A stretch of 64,000 bases of DNA from Marivita sp030148515 (GTDB lineage: Bacteria > Pseudomonadota > Alphaproteobacteria > Rhodobacterales > Rhodobacteraceae): contig NZ_CP180351.1 of assembly GCF_048006345.1 (NCBI RefSeq), forward strand, positions 2,418,001 through 2,482,000, written 5' to 3'. Position numbers and translations under genes: made by a program. Below the pieces are notes generated by a model. The model saw nothing but the letters and a program-made list of their open reading frames with translations, was not told where the DNA came from and ran no database searches. The first letter of the stretch is position 1; every line of letters begins with the position of its first letter. Positions 58,975 through 64,000 of the stretch are shown one piece after another.

Positions 58975-59667
58975 TCAGCGCGGGGCCGTCCAACCACCGG
59001 GCAGGTCATCACGCCGCGCCTTGGGCGGCTTGATCCGCGACAGAACGGATTCCGCGCCCTTCATCAGCCGACTGATCCCCGGCGCTTTGCGCACCTGCGC
59101 CTTGACCTTTTCAATCTGCATCACGTCGTCGATCCGACGATCCAGAAATGCCCATGTCGCCTGATTGTCGAGCGAATCGTCCCCCAGCCAATAAAGCACG
59201 GTCGACGAATAGACCCCCGACAGCGTCGCGCGTTTGGTGTACCAGTTGATGTCCCGTGACCCGTCACCCAGCGCGGTCCAGATTCGGTCCGCCGTGCCCC
59301 AGATCAGCTTGGCCCCTTCAGCAGCGTGCATCGGCAGCGCGAACAGGGTTGCGCCCCGGCGCACCGCCTCTTTGTCTTCAACCAGTTCGAGCCGCAGACG
59401 GACCGCCAAGGCGACCCGATCCCGGAACCGCATGTCAGTCAGATCCCGCGCCTCGAGCGCCGCGATCATCGCGTCGTCGCCGCGCCGGTGATAGGCTGCA
59501 GCAAGATCGATGGCCCCGCGCGGGAACAGGCCTCGCGCCACCACAGGCGACACATCGGCATCCGCGATCGCGGCCTTGAACGCAGCCTCGGACCACCCAT
59601 CGAAGGGCACATGCAAAAGCGCCGCGTTGAGCACCAGGTCTGCCGGGTCTTGCATGGGTTCAGGCAT
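58975..59667 (-). CDS. COQ9-family ubiquinone biosynthesis protein
   Basis: A 230-residue COQ9-type protein: LNAALLHVPFDGWSEAAFKA (N-terminus), LALPMHAAEGAKLIWGTADR-like middle and TKRATLSGVYSSTVLYWLGD. COQ9 binds lipid and helps the hydroxylation steps of ubiquinone synthesis. AGGAGG lies upstream of ATG 59667. The window shows no other coq gene. Confidence 0.92.
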   Translation of the reverse strand: MPEPMQDPADLVLNAALLHVPFDGWSEAAFKAAIADADVSPVVARGLFPRGAIDLAAAYHRRGDDAMIAALEARDLTDMRFRDRVALAVRLRLELVEDKEAVRRGATLFALPMHAAEGAKLIWGTADRIWTALGDGSRDINWYTKRATLSGVYSSTVLYWLGDDSLDNQATWAFLDRRIDDVMQIEKVKAQVRKAPGISRLMKGAESVLSRIKPPKARRDDLPGGWTAPR

Positions 59668-59795
59668 CACACGCCTCCTGTGTTGCAGGTTCATGTGCAA
59701 TAGTAGCGCACGGACCCGCCCAAGACCACGCGGCACAGTGGTTTATCGGTCAGTTGCATCAGCCGAGCCAAGGCAGGTTTGGTAAAGCATTGCGC

Positions 59796-59823
59796 TGGAC
59801 AAAGCATCCAAGCCTTGCTATAC
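59796..59823 (+). promoter_or_regulatory. Candidate rpsU promoter
   Basis: TGGACA (59796-59801) and CTATAC (59818-59823) are 16 bases apart, about 55 bases before rpsU. A moderate match to the vegetative consensus. Confidence 0.5.
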
Positions 59824-59877
59824 GGCGCGCTCCTGCAAATCCTTGCAAATCCAACTTAGAAAGGTGGTGAAAACCAC

Positions 59878-60084
59878 ATGCAGGTAAGTGTTCGTGACAA
59901 CAACGTCGATCAGGCGCTCCGCGCTCTGAAGAAAAAACTGCAGCGTGAAGGCGTTTTTCGTGAAATGAAGCTCAAGCAGCATTTCGAAAAGCCGTCTGAG
60001 AAAAAAGCACGCGAGAAAGCCGAAGCGATCCGCCGTGCGCGCAAACTGGCGCGTAAAAAGGCACAGCGCGAAGGTATGGTCTAA
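59878..60084 (+). CDS. rpsU: 30S ribosomal protein S21
   Basis: A 68-residue basic S21 (VRDNNVDQALRALKKKLQRE, GVFREMKLKQHFEKPSEKKA, REKAEAIRRARKLARKKAQR). It helps the small subunit in initiation. GAAAGGTGG precedes the ATG and a strong terminator follows. Confidence 0.97.
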   Translation: MQVSVRDNNVDQALRALKKKLQREGVFREMKLKQHFEKPSEKKAREKAEAIRRARKLARKKAQREGMV

Positions 60085-60117
60085 GCAGTTCTTTCCAACA
60101 CGCTTTGATTTTGACAG

Positions 60118-60153
60118 CCCCCGGAGCCCCGCGCTTCCGGGGGTTTGTTTTTT
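60118..60153 (+). terminator. Rho-independent terminator of rpsU
   Basis: CCCCCGGA-N10-TCCGGGGG hairpin followed by TTTGTTTTTT, 33 bases after the rpsU stop. Confidence 0.92.
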
Positions 60154-60188
60154 GCCCGGTTAACTCTTTTGAAACCAAGCCGGCCAAA

Positions 60189-60206
60189 AATCTTCGTACG
60201 AAGATT
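60189..60206. promoter_or_regulatory. Perfect 18-bp palindrome in the rpsU-60425 gap
   Basis: AATCTTCGTACGAAGATT is fully self-complementary. The 340-base gap 60085-60424 contains this, the rpsU terminator and otherwise no recognised gene or RNA. The palindrome could bind a dimeric regulator of the hypothetical gene at 60425 or be a repeat. Confidence 0.5.
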
Positions 60207-60424
60207 CTCAGGCACCCGTGCGCGTCTTGTCATGGGATCATCCTTTCGACGGGCAAGTATACGGCGCTTTCCGCGGTCCCCACTTGCACGACTCGCCCCG
60301 TCCGTGCCAGCTTTATACCAGCCCGGCACAGTATTTCCGCCGAAGCTTTGTTTATTCTCGGCCCGCATGGACGGCCTTTGCGTTTCACGATCCCAGCGTG
60401 GCCTGCCTTTAAAGGGGGGAAATT

Positions 60425-60976
60425 ATGACTGGACAGAACTCTGCCACCAACGCCGCCGTCACCGTTGCGGCCTTTGCCGTCGAGCGCGCCGTTGGTGGCG
60501 TACGCGGCAGTGTTGCGGGTTTGGTCGTGCAGCCTGTGGTCTGGGCAGTAACTGGAACCGGACCGGATGCTGGTGACGCATTCATTTATGGCGTCGGCGC
60601 AGCTGGTGCAGCCGCAGGCTGGATTCTGGTCGTTCCGGCGACGATCACGGGGATTATCAAGGCGGCGGTCGATGATTATGTCGGAGGGCTGGTCGCCGAA
60701 GCCAAGGCGGATGAACCCGAGGCTATCAGGGGTGGCATATACGGCACAGACGACTATGGGTTCTGGTCTGCCAACAACCACATCACTGCAATGACCATCG
60801 CAAGCTATGGCGGTGTCGCGTGGCAACACCGAAACGGCGCCTACCTCTTCATCAAGGACGCGAGCGACACATTGATCTGCGATTATCACCCGCGCTCCTA
60901 TCAACGGCTGTACCGACCAATTCTCCCGCTACGCCCTAATGGCGACCGGGTCGCCTGGACCACGACAGATCCCTGA
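60425..60976 (+). CDS. Protein of unknown function with Gly/Ala-rich hydrophobic half
   Basis: A 183-residue protein with a strong ribosome site (AAAGGGGGGA). Residues about 8-90 are Ala/Gly/Val-rich with probable membrane or helical-hairpin segments (AVTVAAFAVERAVGGVRGSV, FIYGVGAAGAAAGWILVVPA). The C-terminal half (about 95-183) is soluble, aromatic and strand-rich. Its build recalls the protein at 30687, but this one has no signal peptide. Not recognised. Confidence 0.7.
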   Translation: MTGQNSATNAAVTVAAFAVERAVGGVRGSVAGLVVQPVVWAVTGTGPDAGDAFIYGVGAAGAAAGWILVVPATITGIIKAAVDDYVGGLVAEAKADEPEAIRGGIYGTDDYGFWSANNHITAMTIASYGGVAWQHRNGAYLFIKDASDTLICDYHPRSYQRLYRPILPLRPNGDRVAWTTTDP

Positions 60977-61053
60977 CGGGATGAAACAGCGCTTCCCTCC
61001 CCCCGCGTGATCTGACACGTTGCGGCTGAATGATCGGAAGGAAGGCGGCGCTG

Positions 61054-61731
61054 ATGGTACAGATCTGTGTATTCGACGCGTATGGCACGCTGTTCGACGT
61101 GGCGGCGGCCGCACGCAACGCGGCAGAAGAACCGGGGCGTGATGCGCTCAAGGCTGTGTGGCCACAACTGGCAGAACACTGGCGGCTGAAGCAACTCCAA
61201 TACACGTGGCTGCGCACAATCACCGATGACTACACGCCCTTTTGGGAGGTCACCAAAGACGGTTTAGACTGGGCGATTGAGAAGGTCGGGCTGACCGACG
61301 ATCCGGAACTGCGCGAACGTCTTTTGGCGCTCTATTGGGAACTGGCGGCATACCGCGAGGTGCCGATGATGCTGGCGCGGCTCAAGGCAGCGGGAAAGAC
61401 CTGCGCGATCCTGTCGAATGGCAGTGTCGACATGCTCGAAGGTGCGGTCGACAGCGCCGGGATCGGAGAATTCCTCGATGCCGTTCTGTCGGTTGAAGAC
61501 GTGGGCATCTTCAAACCCTCATCCCGCGTCTATGACATGGTCGGCGCGCGGTTCGGCTGCACCAAGGAGGATGTGCTTTTCGTGTCCTCGAACGGCTGGG
61601 ATATTGCTGGCGCCGCAGGCTATGGCTTTGAGACGGTTTGGGTCAATCGCGCGGGCGATCCGGTGGACCGCCTGCCGCATCGCCCTGCACATGTGCTCAA
61701 AGACCTGACCACGATCCCGGAGTTGGCGTGA
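61054..61731 (+). CDS. Haloacid dehalogenase type II (HAD superfamily)
   Basis: A 225-residue HAD protein of the L-2-haloacid dehalogenase branch. The nucleophile loop is CVFDAYGTLFDV (Asp at about residue 7), then ILSNGSVDML (motif 2), KPSSRVYDM (motif 3) and VSSNGWDIAGAAGYG (motif 4). It may hydrolyse 2-halo acids or a related substrate. ATG 61054 follows AAGGAAGG; ATG 61030 is possible. Its stop overlaps the next gene by one base. Confidence 0.9.
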   Translation: MVQICVFDAYGTLFDVAAAARNAAEEPGRDALKAVWPQLAEHWRLKQLQYTWLRTITDDYTPFWEVTKDGLDWAIEKVGLTDDPELRERLLALYWELAAYREVPMMLARLKAAGKTCAILSNGSVDMLEGAVDSAGIGEFLDAVLSVEDVGIFKPSSRVYDMVGARFGCTKEDVLFVSSNGWDIAGAAGYGFETVWVNRAGDPVDRLPHRPAHVLKDLTTIPELA

Positions 61732-62552
61732 TGCCCAAGTTTACCACGTCAGATGGCCTGTCCCTGCACTATACCGATGAAGGCGAAGGCCTGCCCCTGC
61801 TCTGCCTTGCCGGTCTCACCCGCGACGGGCGCGACTTCGAATTCGTGGCACCACATCTTGAAGGGGTGCGCCTGATCCGGCTGGATTATCGCGGGCGCGG
61901 CCAATCCGATTGGGGTGACCCGGCCACCTATCAGATCCCGGTTGAAGGCCGGGACGCGGTGGAGTTGCTCGATCACCTTGGGATCAACAAGGCGGCCGTT
62001 TTGGGAACGTCCCGCGGTGGTCTCATTGCCATGGTTCTCGCAGCGACGGTCAAGGATCGGCTGCTTGGCGTGGCGATCAACGACATCGGACCTGACATTG
62101 CGCCCGAAGGACTTCAGGTGATCAAGGACTATATTGGCCGACCGCCTGTGCTGAAAACGCATTCCGAGATGGCAGAGGCCCGCGCGCGGGTGATGACCGC
62201 CTTCCAGAATGTGCCGCCCGAGCGCTGGCTGCGTGAGGCACAGATCCTGTTCAACGAAACCGACGACGGGCTTGAACTGACCTACGACCCCCGACTGCGT
62301 GACGCGGTGCTGGAGGGCGGTGCCCAGCCCATGCCCGATCTCTGGCCATTGTTCGATGCCCTTTCCGGCCTGCCGCTCGCGAGCATTCGGGCTGCAAATT
62401 CTGATCTGCTGTTACCCGAAACCTTTGCCGAGATGAAACGCCGTCGCCCAGACATGATCGCGGTCGAAGTCCCGGACCGGGGACACATTCCCTTTCTTGA
62501 TGAACCCGAAAGCCTGAACGCGCTGCGGCGCTGGCTGGATATGCTGAGGTAA
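61731..62552 (+). CDS. Alpha/beta hydrolase
   Basis: A 273-residue alpha/beta hydrolase. The oxyanion loop is LLCLAGLTRDGRDFEF, the nucleophile is VLGTSRGGLIAM (Ser in GTSRG), and the His is in VPDRGHIPFLDEP. Coupled to the dehalogenase by a one-base overlap, and followed after three bases by a dehydratase, so a catabolic operon is likely. Substrate unknown. Confidence 0.9.
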   Translation: MPKFTTSDGLSLHYTDEGEGLPLLCLAGLTRDGRDFEFVAPHLEGVRLIRLDYRGRGQSDWGDPATYQIPVEGRDAVELLDHLGINKAAVLGTSRGGLIAMVLAATVKDRLLGVAINDIGPDIAPEGLQVIKDYIGRPPVLKTHSEMAEARARVMTAFQNVPPERWLREAQILFNETDDGLELTYDPRLRDAVLEGGAQPMPDLWPLFDALSGLPLASIRAANSDLLLPETFAEMKRRRPDMIAVEVPDRGHIPFLDEPESLNALRRWLDMLR

Positions 62553-62555
62553 CCC

Positions 62556-63533
62556 ATGGACATTCAACGCATCGAAGCGGCAGCAAGCCGCCTGAAAGGT
62601 CACGCGCGGGTCACACCGCTTTTGTCGTCACCGTTTCTGGACGAGATCGCCGGGCGGCGCGTCTTGGTCAAGGCGGAATGCCTGCAACATACCGGCAGCT
62701 TCAAATACCGCGGCGCGCGGTCGGCGGTATCCGCCCTCTCGGACGGGCAGCGCAAGAACGGCGTGATCGCCTATTCCTCGGGCAACCACGCACAGGGTGT
62801 GGCTTTGGCCGCTAGGCAATTCGGGGCCAGCGCTGTGATCATCATGCCCGCGGATGCGCCCAAGATGAAGATCGACAACACCCGCGCCCTTGGGGCCGAA
62901 GTGGTGCTGTACGACCGTGCAACAGAAGACCGGGACGCCATTGGAACCAAACTGTCAGACGAGCGCGGCCTGACCCTGATCCGCCCCTTCGACGAACCCG
63001 AAGTGATCGCAGGACAGGGCACGTGTGGGCTCGAAATCGCAGCACAAGCGGCGGAACTGGGCGTGACCGAGGCCGATGTGATTGTCTGCTGCGGCGGCGG
63101 TGGTCTGACATCCGGCATCGCTTTGGCGCTGGAGGCCCGTGCTCCGGGCATGCGGGTCCGCCCAGCGGAGCCAGAAGGCTTTGACGATGTGAGCCGCTCT
63201 TTGGCGTCAGGCCAGATCGAACGCAACACCGGCAGCGCGAGTGGCCTCTGCGATGCGATCGTCACACCGCAACCGGGGAACCTCACCTTCCCGATCATGC
63301 ACCGGCTTTGCGGTCAGGGTATCGTCGTATCCGATGACGAGGCACAGCGTGCCATGGCGCAGGCTTTTGCGCGGTTGAAGCTTGTCGCCGAACCCGGTGG
63401 CGCGGTGGCTCTTGCGGCGGCGCTCTATCACGGTGACCAGATCGAAGGCGACACGGTGATCTGCACCATCTCCGGTGGCAATGTGGACCGCGCGGTGTTC
63501 CTGCATGCGCTTGAACAGTTCGGCGAAGGATAA
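62556..63533 (+). CDS. Threonine/serine dehydratase (PLP-dependent)
   Basis: A 325-residue fold-type II PLP enzyme. The Schiff-base Lys is in TGSFKYRGARSA (about residue 49), the PLP-phosphate loop is CCGGGGLTSG, and SSGNHAQGVALAA is the substrate loop. No C-terminal ACT-type regulatory domain, so it is the catabolic or 3-hydroxyaspartate/serine type rather than the biosynthetic enzyme. In an operon with the two genes before it. Confidence 0.92.
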   Translation: MDIQRIEAAASRLKGHARVTPLLSSPFLDEIAGRRVLVKAECLQHTGSFKYRGARSAVSALSDGQRKNGVIAYSSGNHAQGVALAARQFGASAVIIMPADAPKMKIDNTRALGAEVVLYDRATEDRDAIGTKLSDERGLTLIRPFDEPEVIAGQGTCGLEIAAQAAELGVTEADVIVCCGGGGLTSGIALALEARAPGMRVRPAEPEGFDDVSRSLASGQIERNTGSASGLCDAIVTPQPGNLTFPIMHRLCGQGIVVSDDEAQRAMAQAFARLKLVAEPGGAVALAAALYHGDQIEGDTVICTISGGNVDRAVFLHALEQFGEG

Positions 63534-63543
63534 ACCCCGGGCC

Positions 63544-64000
63544 ATGCTGATTGCTGATCTTGACGATATCCGCCTGCACTACCGCATCGACGGCGACCCC
63601 GACGGCGCGCCGGTTGTCTTCTCCAACTCCCTTGGCACCGATTTGCGCCTTTGGGACAAAGTGATCGCGCGCCTGCCGCAAACCGGGTTGAAATACATCC
63701 GCTACGACACGCGCGGGCATGGGCTGTCGGATAGTACGCCACCGCCCTACGGGATGGGCACATTGGTGCGCGATGTCGAGCGATTGATGGACCATCTCGG
63801 CATCAAGGACGCAGTCTTCGTTGGCTTATCCATAGGTGGGATGACCGCGCAAGGGCTGGCGGCCAAGCGCCTGGACCTTGTCCGCGCGCTTGTGCTTTCG
63901 AACACCGCCGCGCGTATTGCCACGCGCGAGATCTGGGCCCAGCGTATCGCCGATGTCGAAAAGGGTGGGGTCGAGGCGCTGGCGAATGCCACCATGATCC
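63544..64000 (+). CDS. pcaD: 3-oxoadipate enol-lactonase-like hydrolase, partial
   Basis: The first 152 residues of an alpha/beta hydrolase that runs off the window. DGAPVVFSNSLGTDLRLWDK (oxyanion), YDTRGHGLSD and FVGLSIGGMTAQGL (nucleophile Ser) match PcaD, which opens 3-oxoadipate enol-lactone in the beta-ketoadipate pathway. Ten bases after the dehydratase. The His and C-terminus are beyond the edge. Confidence 0.82.
   Translation, partial: MLIADLDDIRLHYRIDGDPDGAPVVFSNSLGTDLRLWDKVIARLPQTGLKYIRYDTRGHGLSDSTPPPYGMGTLVRDVERLMDHLGIKDAVFVGLSIGGMTAQGLAAKRLDLVRALVLSNTAARIATREIWAQRIADVEKGGVEALANATMI

Noticed and set aside
1..64000. tRNA, rRNA, CRISPR arrays, prophage or insertion sequences
   Set aside because: No cloverleaf, rRNA stretch, regularly spaced direct repeats, integrase or transposase frame was found by reading the sequence and frames; a covariance-model scan would be the decisive test.

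Overview
The window reads as chromosomal sequence from a Rhodobacteraceae / Roseobacter-group alphaproteobacterium. Supporting features are the high G+C of most genes, a class I lysyl-tRNA synthetase, the cell-cycle regulator TrcR (DUF1013), an iron-sulfur photolyase of the CryB/PhrB type, COQ9, small DUF6455/DUF1127/DUF4864 proteins typical of the group, and intergenic palindromes of the kind common there. No rRNA, tRNA, CRISPR array, transposase, integrase or prophage gene was seen. Assignments rest on reading motifs and synteny; no database search was run.

Layout. 1-13 kb: acyl-CoA metabolism. A thioesterase, two tandem MerR regulators with a LiuR-like operator cluster, two acyl-CoA dehydrogenases (one a DmdC candidate), a glutathione transferase, fadA, two NTF2-like proteins, fadB, a sulfotransferase and an acyl-CoA synthetase (a DmdB candidate). 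13-15.3 kb: envelope proteins of unknown role. 15.3-19.9 kb: a tightly overlapping nucleoside-salvage operon cdd-deoA-deoB-add-upp. 20-28.3 kb: malic enzyme, photolyase, short-chain dehydrogenase, a hydrolase and lepA. 28.4-29.9 kb: a lower-G+C island with a Fic protein and a VbhA-like antitoxin. 30-34 kb: small secreted and membrane proteins, including an L,D-transpeptidase-like protein translationally coupled to an exported protein, and two tandem 60-residue membrane proteins, the second behind a perfect FNR-type box.

34-43.3 kb: phosphatase, sirtuin, copper chaperone PCu(A)C, rpmB, meaB, a hemerythrin/universal-stress operon with a second FNR-type box, a ParA-like ATPase, HugZ and lysK. 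43.4-49.8 kb: TerB, thioesterase, enoyl-CoA hydratase, nadD, a PBP4-type peptidase, a DUF1127 gene divergent from a MocR regulator, and a GNAT enzyme. 49.8-60.1 kb: rplM-rpsI, a fatty-acid desaturase, trmO, a HTH/PBP-like regulator, dnaX-(small membrane protein)-ybaB-recR, a rhodanese, trcR, RNase T2, COQ9 and rpsU. 60.4-64 kb: a hypothetical protein, haloacid dehalogenase, hydrolase, threonine/serine dehydratase and the start of a pcaD-like gene.

No single large new system is evident. The best candidates for a second look are (i) a possible effector/immunity-like pair at 31.4-32.4 kb, (ii) the Fic/antitoxin island, (iii) REP-like palindromes in which two different stems carry the same CTAC(C)GC tail, often in inverted doublets, (iv) two large inverted-arm intergenic elements, and (v) FNR-type and other operator-like palindromes in front of small genes of unknown function.
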